DNA of 24,322 bases from Clostridiales bacterium UBA3953 (GCA_002385415.1 DGDL01000075.1:19635-43956), one strand, 5' to 3'; counted from the first letter of the stretch, positions 10,001 to 16,030 are shown. The notes: generated by a model from the sequence alone, not told the origin. A program made the numbers and translations.

Positions 10001-10096
10001 ATCGGCTGCCGATACGGGTATGACCGACAGTACGCCGAACATCATCGCAATTACCATTATAATGGCAATCAGCTTTTGCGCGTGCGATTTGTTCAT
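7043..10096 (-). CDS. Extracellular solute-binding protein with duplicated N-terminal beta modules
   Basis: This 1017-residue protein is more than twice the usual 400-550 residues of sugar-binding proteins. A signal peptide covers residues 1-30 (cut near VSA|AD) and has no lipobox cysteine. Two related beta-sandwich-like modules follow: about 93-260 and 288-420. They share the pattern P-x-(T/S)-G-(R/F)-Y ... (R)-x-L/I-x-I-(D/N)-(D/G) ... PF(S/R)EA ... R/F-x-F/Y, as in YIDDKLPFSEA and RINGEIPFREA. They may be carbohydrate-binding modules of CBM35/CBM6-like fold (inference). A helical segment (about 425-535) leads to a bacterial family 1 solute-binding domain at about 600-985 (VYRVDTF-like FYRVDTFAELGLEIPKTWED, then the PNATWEYMKWYTCEE region). 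AGGAGG lies 11 nt before the ATG. It is the first gene of the operon and probably defines the imported glycan. Confidence 0.88.
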   Translation of the reverse strand: MNKSHAQKLIAIIMVIAMMFGVLSVIPVSAADSASGNADSSLDEAYADSSQASEAELEMYGTYNRTLAEIVDMINAISYHEYNQKYADVPKAEQTIVINAADYDPEKTTAEVKVVYDYEGMPGPSLQMGSTGKTTWHVHIPKTGRYAMRITYIPVIGDTITTVERMLYIDDKLPFSEARYFYFPRSWEYITNEDGSFDIDIVGNDIRPIRQQNPVWNTYFLRDWLGYTIDPFEFYFTEGDHTITFVGAREPIIISTIELYRYEPEMSYEEYIEYYKSKGAKEVTGVETIKIQAEEPYLVSNACLYPINDRTSALTEPQDPAVLRLNILNSSVVGQWMRYKVTVPESGFYVIATRFRQNALIGMFTSRRIRINGEIPFREASFLRFKYSPDWQSKPLNDGYTDFMFYLEEGENIIEFEVVLGHMVDYVYRVGQIIRELNAAYQAMVMLTGPTPDAYRDYGFTRVTPGAVRAIGKAAQELYDIAKELAEITGELGDQVATLNTHAMLFETMAEDEYEIAPNFVTFKNYIIATSNWLYASLDQPLKLDYFTVQGVDAPLPPSKANFFQAAWFEISAFIKSFTMDYTTIGYRYDTEDGKQIDYKGEVEMWIVSILGRDDALISRYLIDNYFTPESNIAVNIKVISAGLTEAILAGIGPDVANMTSTDTITWGLREAVEPLNDMEGFDEVKTWFDDAAITPLTMENPQGEMLTYGLPTVMAFHMMFYRVDTFAELGLEIPKTWEDLYTIMPVLQNKHMQIGLPTSLVGTNIFLYQLGGELYAQGGRRINLDSNVGLKAFELLTDMFRKYSCPVQYDISWFRTAQMPILIADAITTYNTLMGYSELRGLWEMAPLLGFYREDGTLNVTSPTTVTSIVIPRGASDPNATWEYMKWYTCEETQIRLAKEQLNVAPNPTTKYNTANVNALLSLAWTEDELKAVSIQLKNLVGIPEYPGSYIVPVYVDNAFMDVYNNGTNAVSAMLDRILDINKEISRKRREFKMDYLEISYSGSFVEGEPTDDSAS

Positions 10097-10436
10097 GTGG
10101 ATAATTTCCTCCTACTTAATTTTGGGAATTAGTGGCGGCTTTTTGTTCCTCTGAACCGGTAAGCGCCGCAACCGCTTTCAAACATGACACACCGGGGACG
10201 ATACCGCGGGAATTTTGACCTTGGGATAGGGCGTGGCACGTAACCGCCCTTTTTCGCCAAAGGACACGCCGCTCGTGCGCAATTCCGCAATATTTCTTGA
10301 ACCGGTTGGTATCGGTACAGGAAATTCTTTATGCCTGCTGCGACTGGGCTACAAGCGCCGGTTTTTTCGTTTAAAATTCGTTCACAAACAATTATGCGTA
10401 TTTATTAATACAACCGTCGTCGTACCCCAAAATTCA
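10097..10436 (-). promoter_or_regulatory. Long 5' leader of the glycan importer operon
   Basis: About 340 nt separate the predicted transcription start (near 10436) from the binding-protein ATG. Small hairpins can be drawn: CAGG/CCTG around 10319-10338, AGGGCG/CGCCCT at 10228-10250, and AAGCG/CGCTT at 10161-10177. A perfect 8-nt palindrome AACCGGTT sits near 10301-10308, and the words ACCGGTTCA/ACCGGTTCAG recur near 10300 and 10153. I do not recognise a known riboswitch, and no terminator oriented with the operon is visible. Cis-regulation by an operator (LacI-type regulators often bind AANCGNTT-like palindromes) or by RNA structure is possible. Confidence 0.4.
10228..10254 (+). terminator. 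Terminator-like hairpin facing the plus strand inside the leader
   Basis: AGGGCG and CGCCCT form a 6-bp stem around an 11-nt loop, followed on the plus strand by TTTTT. It is oriented opposite to the operon, and no plus-strand gene ends here. It may stop antisense transcription or simply be part of the leader fold. Confidence 0.35.
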
Positions 10437-10442
10437 CTAAAT

Positions 10443-10471
10443 ATAATAACACAAACGTGGAAAGTTGTCAA
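10443..10471 (-). promoter_or_regulatory. Sigma-A promoter of the glycan importer operon
   Basis: On the minus strand TTGACA (10471-10466, perfect -35) and TATTAT (10448-10443, 5/6 match) are separated by exactly 17 nt. It is the only strong promoter I found upstream of the binding-protein gene and gives a start near 10436. Confidence 0.75.
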
Positions 10472-10888
10472 TAGCGACGAATCCAGGCTTATGTTTACGC
10501 GAATGATACATATTGGATAACCGAGGTTTAAAAGGGCGTTTTTGTTTGTTCATAATTTCACTGTATATTGATATGTTGTAAAGAGATTGTAAACCAACCG
10601 CGCTGTTGTAAATCCATTTTACTTTATCAGCTTGTTTTTGGCTAATTTTCGGCAGAGTTACGACGAATCTGTGTCGCCACCCCCTCTAAGTAACTCTTAT
10701 TTACTATCGCGGGCATCGATGACTATGTTTGTAGTACATAAATCGGGGTCTGTTTCTTGTGCATGTTTCACATTTTTTCGTTCCGAATTTCTACATTTGA
10801 GCAAAATGCACAAACTTGCCGCGCCCATCACAAAAAACGCGTTTTTCGACCGCATGCGCGGAAATTTGGCATAGGTACACTTTTTCAC
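10472..10888. other. Non-coding gap between divergent promoters
   Basis: About 417 nt of AT-rich sequence between the minus-strand operon promoter and the plus-strand yfbR promoter. Frames crossing it have low-complexity or improbable translations and no good ribosome binding sites. Visible items are three TTGTAA words near 10575-10612, a perfect palindrome AAAAACGCGTTTTT at 10833-10846, and CGCATGCG just after it. No regulator gene or RNA family is recognised. Confidence 0.5.
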
Positions 10889-10918
10889 TTGACGCAAAAG
10901 CACGCCCGGGGTTATAAT
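10889..10918 (+). promoter_or_regulatory. Sigma-A promoter for yfbR-upp
   Basis: TTGACG (10889-10894, 5/6) and TATAAT (10913-10918, perfect) are 18 nt apart. The predicted start near 10925 leaves about 30 nt before the GGAGG at 10957-10961, supporting translation starting near 10968 rather than 11031. Confidence 0.8.
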
Positions 10919-10967
10919 GTAGAGTGCACGACTTGTTTGAGATAATAAATCAGATTGGAGGCGAGCG

Positions 10968-11555
10968 GTCACGGCATATAATTTCTTTGCTATACTGTTT
11001 AGGCAAAAGCATATACAGCGCTGGAGCCTCATGCGCAATGTTATGCCCGACACGCTGGCGGCTCACACGACCGAGGTGACTGCCGTCGCGCACATGCTTG
11101 CGCTTATAGGAAACAAATATTTCGGTAAAAACTATGACTGCGGGCGCGTCGCGCTGCTTGCGCTTTACCACGACGCCTCGGAAGTTTACACGGGTGATCT
11201 TCCCACTCCGGTGAAATACTTTAATAATGAAATGCGTGATGCCTACTCTGAAATCGAAAAAAGCGCTGCTCGCGTGCTGCTCTCAAAACTTCCAAAGGAA
11301 ATGCAAAGCGAATACGCTCCGCTGCTTACGCCCGCTAAATCGGAAGCGGATGCACGGCTTTGGCAGCTTGTAAAAGCCGCGGACAAGCTGTGCGCCTACA
11401 TAAAATGCATAGAAGAGGAAAAGTGCGGGAACACAGAGTTTCGCGAAGCGCGCAAAACACTACACGCCGCTCTGCTCGCAAATCCCCTGCCAGAGCTTCA
11501 CAAATTCATGGAAGACTATCTGCCCGCATTTGAGCTGACAGTCGACGAGCTCTGA
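10968..11555 (+). CDS. yfbR: YfbR-type HD-domain 5'-deoxynucleotidase
   Basis: Hydrolyses deoxyribonucleoside 5'-monophosphates in the cytoplasm (known for E. coli YfbR). The HD motif YHDASEV, GDLPTPVKYFN and KAADKLCAYIKC are almost identical to the E. coli protein as I recall it. The first ATG is at 11031, but that start would remove the segment ending QRWSLMRN, which carries the Arg and Trp of the YfbR active site. Reading upstream in frame gives FFA and RW at the same spacing as in E. coli. If residue 1 is placed at 10968, R18, W19, H33, H68, D69 and D77 all fall on the E. coli numbers and the length becomes 195 aa (E. coli 199). GGAGG lies 6 nt before 10968, yet that codon is GTC; no ATG, GTG or TTG occurs in frame between the stop at 10938-10940 and 11031. 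So the start is non-canonical or there is a base error. Followed 56 nt later by upp. Confidence 0.9.
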   Translation, partial: VTAYNFFAILFRQKHIQRWSLMRNVMPDTLAAHTTEVTAVAHMLALIGNKYFGKNYDCGRVALLALYHDASEVYTGDLPTPVKYFNNEMRDAYSEIEKSAARVLLSKLPKEMQSEYAPLLTPAKSEADARLWQLVKAADKLCAYIKCIEEEKCGNTEFREARKTLHAALLANPLPELHKFMEDYLPAFELTVDEL

Positions 11556-11611
11556 TATAAGCATGGTTAATATAATATAATTATATAAATAAATTAGGAT
11601 GGTATTTTTCA

Positions 11612-12241
11612 ATGGGTAAACTTCACATTATCGATCACCCACTTATCGTGCATAAGCTGACCATAATGCGTAAAGTGGAAACGGGGCCAAAGGACTTCCG
11701 CGAACTGCTGGGCGAAATTGCAATGCTGATGGGCTATGAGATCACCCGCGATTTCCCTCTGACCGAGGTCGAAATCGAAACGCCCATGCAAAAAATGACG
11801 GCTTATGAAATAGACGGCAAGAAAGTGGCAATAGTCCCGATCCTACGCGCCGGTCTCGGCATGGTAGACGGCCTGCTCAGTCTTATCCCCGTGGCAAAAG
11901 TCGGCCACATCGGACTTTACAGAGACCCCGACACTCACAACCCCGTTGTTTATTACTGCAAGCTTCCGTTCGACATTGAGCTGCGCACCGTAATATTATG
12001 CGACCCGATGCTTGCGACCGGCGGATCGGCTTCCGACGCGATTTCAATGCTCAAAGAGAAAGGTGTAACCGATATTCGTCTCATGTGCATTGTCGCCGCA
12101 CCGGAGGGTGTAGCCCGCATTCAAGCCGACCATCCCGATGTCGACATCTTTACCGCCGCACTTGACGAACGCCTAAACGACCAAGCATATATACTGCCCG
12201 GTCTTGGCGATGCCGGTGACCGTCTGTTCGGCACAAAATAA
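11612..12241 (+). CDS. upp: Uracil phosphoribosyltransferase
   Basis: Converts uracil and PRPP to UMP and pyrophosphate (pyrimidine salvage, cytoplasm). At 209 aa it has the standard family length. The PRPP-binding motif is clear at about 131-139 (CDPMLATGGSASDA). Other hallmarks are the N-terminal HPLIVHKLTIMR, the PILRAGLGMVDG loop, and the uracil-binding C-terminus YILPGLGDAGDRLFGTK. The ribosome binding site is AGGATGG about 10 nt before the ATG. It lies 56 nt after yfbR in an AT-rich spacer; no convincing separate promoter is seen, so the two may be co-transcribed. A dUMP/UMP-related nucleotidase next to Upp fits pyrimidine recycling. Confidence 0.97.
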   Translation: MGKLHIIDHPLIVHKLTIMRKVETGPKDFRELLGEIAMLMGYEITRDFPLTEVEIETPMQKMTAYEIDGKKVAIVPILRAGLGMVDGLLSLIPVAKVGHIGLYRDPDTHNPVVYYCKLPFDIELRTVILCDPMLATGGSASDAISMLKEKGVTDIRLMCIVAAPEGVARIQADHPDVDIFTAALDERLNDQAYILPGLGDAGDRLFGTK

Positions 12242-12252
12242 CACGCGCACCG

Positions 12253-12280
12253 GCCGGAGCCGCCTGGTATCCGGCTTTTT
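12253..12280 (+). terminator. Intrinsic terminator after upp
   Basis: GCCGGA (12253-12258) pairs with TCCGGC (12270-12275) across an 11-nt loop, followed at once by TTTTT. It begins 12 nt after the upp stop. Confidence 0.85.
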
Positions 12281-12325
12281 CGATTTCACATTTCACATTA
12301 CACTAACACGAAAGCGTGTAGCATC

Positions 12326-13576
12326 ATGATTAAAGTTTCATGCGCTGAAATTCTTTGCATCGGCACCGAGCTGCTTATCGGCGACATTGTAAACACCAAC
12401 GCCGCGTTTATTTCAAAGCGGCTCGCGTTGCTGGGCATAAATCAATACTATCAGGCTTGTGTCGGAGACAATCCGGCGCGCATGATGGCCGCGGTCAAAG
12501 GCGCGCTCTCGCGCTGTGATATGCTTATTACCAGCGGCGGGCTTGGGCCGACTTATGACGATCTGACAAAAGAGACTGTCTCGCAGGCGCTCGACCGCGA
12601 GCTTGTGCTTCACGAGCACACGCTCGAGCGAATACGCGGGTATTTCAGACGGCGCGGTTCGGAGATGACCGAAAACAACCTCAAACAAGCGATGGTGCCG
12701 CGCGGAGCAATAGTGTTCGACAACGACTGGGGCACCGCGCCCGGTATCGCGGTCGAAGACGAGGAGTCGGGCAAAGTCGTTATCATGCTCCCCGGCCCTC
12801 CCCGCGAGCTTGAGCCCATGTTCGACACCTATGTCATGCCCTTCCTCCGCAAATACGCGACCGAAATACTCGTCAGCCGCAACGTTAACATAACAGGGCT
12901 TGGCGAATCGACGGTCGAAGCGCGGCTCCGCCCGCTTATGGAGTCGGCGCTCAACCCAACCGTCGCGCCTTATTGTAAAGAGGGCGAGGTCAGGCTGCGC
13001 GTCACGGCAAAAACCACCGACTATGAGGAAGGTGTGCGCATGTGCGACCAGATGATCGAGCGCATACGCGCCACCGACATCGGGCCGTATATATATGGCA
13101 TTGACACCGACCTTGAGCATGCTGTGGTCGATACCTTGCGGGAGCACGGGCTGACGCTCGGCACGGCCGAATCGTGCACAGGCGGGCAGATAGCCTCGCG
13201 CATCACCGATGTTGCCGGCTGCTCCGATGTTTTCATCGGCGGAATTGTCGCCTATGCCAATGACGTTAAAGTGAATGTGCTCGGGGTAAGCCCCGAAACG
13301 CTGAAAAACTACGGCGCCGTGTCCGAAGAGACCGCACGCGAGATGGCGCTCGGCGCCATAGAGCGGCTCGGCTGCTCGGTCGGACTTGCGACCACGGGTA
13401 TTGCCGGTCCTGGCGGAGGCACTCCCGCAAAGCCTGTCGGGCTTGTTTATGTGGCCTGCGCATACAATGGAGGCGTCACCGTTGACAGGCTCATGCTTTC
13501 GGGCACACGCGAACATATCAGAAGGCTAACCTCAAACCGCGCGCTTAAAATGGCGCTCGAAGCCGTCAGAAGCTAA
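12326..13576 (+). CDS. cinA: CinA family protein (competence/damage-inducible; NMN amidohydrolase domain)
   Basis: At 416 aa it has the usual two-domain length. The N-terminal MoCF/COG1058-type domain begins AEILCIGTELLIGDIVNTNA and carries SGGLGPTYDD and the MLPGPPRELEPMF loop. The C-terminal CinA domain (about 270-416) has TAESCTGGQIASRIT and TTGIAGPGGGTPAKPVG, the region that deamidates nicotinamide mononucleotide in family members with that activity. In Firmicutes cinA often sits near recA; no recA is present here. The ATG at 12326 matches the family N-terminus, but no AGGAGG-like site precedes it. Instead a small hairpin (ACACG/CGTGT, 12306-12319) lies 6 nt upstream. It stands alone between terminators. 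Confidence 0.95.
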   Translation: MIKVSCAEILCIGTELLIGDIVNTNAAFISKRLALLGINQYYQACVGDNPARMMAAVKGALSRCDMLITSGGLGPTYDDLTKETVSQALDRELVLHEHTLERIRGYFRRRGSEMTENNLKQAMVPRGAIVFDNDWGTAPGIAVEDEESGKVVIMLPGPPRELEPMFDTYVMPFLRKYATEILVSRNVNITGLGESTVEARLRPLMESALNPTVAPYCKEGEVRLRVTAKTTDYEEGVRMCDQMIERIRATDIGPYIYGIDTDLEHAVVDTLREHGLTLGTAESCTGGQIASRITDVAGCSDVFIGGIVAYANDVKVNVLGVSPETLKNYGAVSEETAREMALGAIERLGCSVGLATTGIAGPGGGTPAKPVGLVYVACAYNGGVTVDRLMLSGTREHIRRLTSNRALKMALEAVRS

Positions 13577-13583
13577 TTATCAC

Positions 13584-13614
13584 TGCCGGAGCCGATGTGG
13601 CTGCCGGCATTTTT
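13584..13614 (+). terminator. Intrinsic terminator after cinA
   Basis: TGCCGG-AGCC pairs with GGCT-(G bulge)-CCGGCA around a 5-nt loop, ending at 13609 and followed by TTTTT. It begins 8 nt after the cinA stop. Confidence 0.88.
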
Positions 13615-13655
13615 GCCGCGCTGTAATCGACAGCCGGTTTGCGGCATATAATAGT

Positions 13656-13685
13656 TTGCCCGCCCAACGCGTTTCCCGTTATAAT
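13656..13685 (+). promoter_or_regulatory. Sigma-A promoter of the amidohydrolase-like gene
   Basis: TTGCCC (13656-13661, 4/6) and TATAAT (13680-13685, perfect) are spaced 18 nt apart. The expected 5' untranslated region is about 70 nt. Confidence 0.65.
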
Positions 13686-13763
13686 CGTGGCAATTCGCAA
13701 ATACTGAACCGATACGGCGGGTGCGGGCGTGTGCCTTCACACGCTTGCAAACGGAGATCTGCA

Positions 13764-14984
13764 GTGAACAACAGATTTTACGATTACATCCTGTCGCTTC
13801 CGCTTGTCGATTCTCACGAGATGCTTCCACCAAGGTATGAGCTGCGGCCCCGTCGCGATGTTGTAGCAGAGCTGCTTTCCGATGCTCCGGCTGCGGCGCT
13901 TACGGCGGCGGGACTTGGCGCCGAGCAGCTTGAGCTTGCTCTGGGCGACCGGCTATCGGTGCGCGAAAAATGGAGGCTTGTCTCGCGCTACTGGACGCTT
14001 GCATCACACACGACCGCCTGCCGTGCGGCCGAGCTTGCGGCTCGCGAGCTGTACGGGCTTGACGGCATAAACGACGACACTATCGAGATATATGATGCAG
14101 CCTTTCGCTCAACCTTCGGTGCCAACCGATACGAGTACATCCTGAAAGAAAGGTGTAACATCGAGTTTGCGCTTCTCTTTGATGCCCCGCGCGACAGGGC
14201 GGCCGGCGATTTGAGCGCTCACAGCAGCCCGGCGGCCTCGTCCGATGCAGACGAGCGATATTTTAAGCCGGCAAGCGACATTTTTCGACTTGTCTCGCCC
14301 GCTTCTGCCGAGGATGCGCTGGCGGTCGGCAGGGAGACGGGCGTAAGCGCTTCCGCTTTTGACGATTATCTCGAAGCATGTACGCGCAAGCTGAAGCAGA
14401 TTGCAAAACGGTGTAATGTAATACGCTGCTCCGGCGCACCGCTGCCTCTCCCGGCATCCTATTCCGACGCGCGCAACGCCTTTGCCGCTATGATGGGCGA
14501 CGCCCGGAGGGACGGCCGCGAGGCTGTCCACCGATATGTGTACAGGTATATTCTTTCGCTTGCGTCCGAGCTCGGCATGACGGTCCGTCTGGATGACGGC
14601 GGCACCGACAGTTTGAGCCATGCCGAAATGTTCACGCTTTATCCCAAGCTCAGGTTCGAAGTGCTTGTTTCGGTGTCGCCGGGCAGGCGCGAGTTGAGCA
14701 GATATGCCGCTGTCCTGCCAAATGTATACGCAAATCTCAGTCATGTGCCGGAGGCGGCAGGCGAGTACCTGAGTTTCACGCCATACAGCAAGCTGATCTG
14801 CTTCGGCGGAGGTTGCACGACTGTCGATGCCGTATACGGTCGCGCACAAATCACACGCGAGACACTTTCACATGTGCTGACGGCCTGTATCGCTTCGGGG
14901 ATGTTTGAGCGGAAGGGAGCCGAGGCGGCAGCACGCGCGCTGCTTTACGAAAATGCGCGGGAGCTTTACAGAGTGCATGAGTAA
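13764..14984 (+). CDS. Divergent amidohydrolase-fold protein lacking expected metal ligands
   Basis: This 406-residue protein starts at GTG 13764, with GGAG 7 nt upstream; the longer frame from 13656 begins inside the promoter and adds 36 unlikely residues. The order of segments follows amidohydrolase_2/uronate-isomerase-like proteins: LPLVDSHEMLPP at the N-terminus, a helical KWRLVSRYW... ARELYGLDGIN region (70-103), RFEVLVSVSPGRREL (297-311), LPNVYANLSHVPEA (318-331), KLICFGGGC (343-351), and a C-terminal LLYENARELYRV. In relatives these positions usually read D-x-H-E-H, HGGYPW, and FGGD. Here the second His is Met (M20), and HGG and the final Asp are absent, as is a QxHTG motif (MTVRLDDGG instead). 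It may be catalytically dead or use a different chemistry; the family assignment itself is from memory of these motifs. Confidence 0.75.
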   Translation: MNNRFYDYILSLPLVDSHEMLPPRYELRPRRDVVAELLSDAPAAALTAAGLGAEQLELALGDRLSVREKWRLVSRYWTLASHTTACRAAELAARELYGLDGINDDTIEIYDAAFRSTFGANRYEYILKERCNIEFALLFDAPRDRAAGDLSAHSSPAASSDADERYFKPASDIFRLVSPASAEDALAVGRETGVSASAFDDYLEACTRKLKQIAKRCNVIRCSGAPLPLPASYSDARNAFAAMMGDARRDGREAVHRYVYRYILSLASELGMTVRLDDGGTDSLSHAEMFTLYPKLRFEVLVSVSPGRRELSRYAAVLPNVYANLSHVPEAAGEYLSFTPYSKLICFGGGCTTVDAVYGRAQITRETLSHVLTACIASGMFERKGAEAAARALLYENARELYRVHE

Positions 14985-15029
14985 TTGTTACGTTAAATTA
15001 TATGTAATACATTAGCTGCTTTTATAATC

Positions 15030-15058
15030 TTGCTTTCGACCGAGGCTTATGATATACT
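15030..15058 (+). promoter_or_regulatory. Sigma-A promoter of the SDR gene
   Basis: TTGCTT (15030-15035, 3/6) and TATACT (15053-15058, 5/6) are 17 nt apart, with an extended -10 (TGA before TATACT). The leader would be about 27 nt, ending in GGAGG. Confidence 0.65.
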
Positions 15059-15091
15059 GCAACCGATGAAATACGCGACCGGAGGTCAGCA

Positions 15092-15844
15092 ATGAAAAAG
15101 GTATTTATCACCGGGGGCAGCCGCGGCATCGGAAGGGGAATTGCCTCGGTATTTGCCGAAAACGGCTATGACGTAGCGTTCACCTATCATACAGCCGAGG
15201 ACGAGGCTCGCGAGCTGTGTAAAGAAATTGAATCTTATGGCGTTCGCGCTTTCATGTTACAGGCAGCGATGGAAGAGCGGGGCGTCGCCGAAGCTGTTAC
15301 CGCCAAAGCCATTGAGGCACTGGGAGGAATTGACGCACTAATTTGCAACGCAGGGCGCACGGTGCACAACCGCATTCTCGACACCACCGAAGAGGACTGC
15401 GACTATCTCTACAATCTAAATTACCGCAGCTATCTTATGTGTGCGAAAGTTGCGGCGCGCCGCATGGTGGCAGACGGCACCGAAGGCAGCATAGTCTTTA
15501 TCACTTCCACGCGCTCGATGCGTGCCTATCCCGAAGACTGCCTTTACGGCGGGTTGAAAGCCGCACTCAATCGCAGCGCCGAGTCGATGGCGCTTGATCT
15601 GGCGAAATATCGCATACGCGTGAACTGCATTGCGCCGGGGAACACGATGGTGCGCGGCAACTTCACGCCGGAGGAGCTTTCGCGCACACCTTTTCAAAAG
15701 AGAATCCCGCTCGGCCGTTCCGGCACGCCGCGCGAGGTTGGCATGCTCGCACTTTACCTTTGCTCGGACGCAGCGGCTTATATCACGGGCGATATTATAA
15801 AAATTGACGGCGGACTTATCCTGCCCGGCATGCCCGAACACTGA
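15092..15844 (+). CDS. Short-chain dehydrogenase/reductase (FabG-like)
   Basis: This 250-residue protein is a cytoplasmic NAD(P)H-dependent oxidoreductase of the classical SDR family. The cofactor motif TGGSRGIG is at 7-14, NAG at 86-88, and the catalytic set is S139, Y152 and K156 (YGGLK), with N110 in the expected place. APGNTMVRGN and the C-terminal DAAAYITGDIIKIDGG are typical. GGAGG lies 6 nt before the ATG. It has its own promoter and a strong terminator, so it is a single-gene unit. The substrate cannot be predicted; FabG-type 3-oxoacyl-ACP reductases and sugar or glucose dehydrogenases share these features. Confidence 0.95.
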   Translation: MKKVFITGGSRGIGRGIASVFAENGYDVAFTYHTAEDEARELCKEIESYGVRAFMLQAAMEERGVAEAVTAKAIEALGGIDALICNAGRTVHNRILDTTEEDCDYLYNLNYRSYLMCAKVAARRMVADGTEGSIVFITSTRSMRAYPEDCLYGGLKAALNRSAESMALDLAKYRIRVNCIAPGNTMVRGNFTPEELSRTPFQKRIPLGRSGTPREVGMLALYLCSDAAAYITGDIIKIDGGLILPGMPEH

Positions 15845-15872
15845 TAAATATGATTGTTTGACCGCTATTTGC

Positions 15873-15910
15873 GCCTTCGGCAGGGCTATATCCTGCCGGA
15901 GGCTTTTTTT
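15873..15910 (+). terminator. Intrinsic terminator after the SDR gene
   Basis: A 12-bp stem (15873-15884 with 15892-15903, one G-T wobble) around a 7-nt loop, followed by seven Ts. It begins 28 nt after the stop codon. Confidence 0.92.
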
Positions 15911-15982
15911 AGTTTTGCAGGCTGTCCAATACACTGATATGCTCGACCGAAAGCCTGCTTTGGCAGAAACATCGGAGCAAAC

Positions 15983-16014
15983 AAAAAAAGAGCTGCCGAA
16001 AAGACAGCTCTTTT
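15983..16014 (-). terminator. Intrinsic terminator after gap (partly bidirectional)
   Basis: AAAAGAGCTG (15986-15995) pairs with CAGCTCTTTT (16005-16014) across a 9-nt loop. On the minus strand the hairpin ends in a run of seven Ts (15989-15983). On the plus strand it also ends in TTTT and could back up the SDR terminator. It starts 16 nt past the gap stop. Confidence 0.88.
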
Positions 16015-16030
16015 CTATATCGCAACCGGC

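Noticed and set aside
10190..10260. T-box-like motif (plus-strand GATACCGCGGG near 10200)
   Set aside because: It resembles the T-box core only partly (GACGATACCGCG instead of GGTGGTACCGCG), faces away from the operon, and no aminoacyl-tRNA or amino-acid gene follows.
10300..10360. Cobalamin-riboswitch-like stretch on the plus strand (GGAAATTC ... GCTGCGACTGGG)
   Set aside because: Only short fragments match the consensus, no B12-box partner or downstream plus-strand gene exists within 600 nt.
10632..10874. An 80-codon plus-strand open frame in the non-coding gap
   Set aside because: No ribosome binding site or promoter, improbable composition, and it ends just before the yfbR promoter. Treated as chance.
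10697..11053. A 118-codon minus-strand open frame between the divergent promoters
   Set aside because: It overlaps the strong yfbR promoter and the conserved start of yfbR, has no ribosome binding site, and its translation is Cys/Arg-rich without any family-like pattern.
12413..13516. A 367-codon minus-strand open frame opposite cinA
   Set aside because: cinA in the plus frame is unmistakable; the opposite frame has no recognisable domain and arises from GC-biased third positions.
13656..13763. N-terminal extension of the amidohydrolase-like protein by 36 residues
   Set aside because: The upstream ATG/TTG-type start lies inside the promoter and has no ribosome site, while GTG 13764 has GGAG at 7 nt and gives the expected N-terminus.
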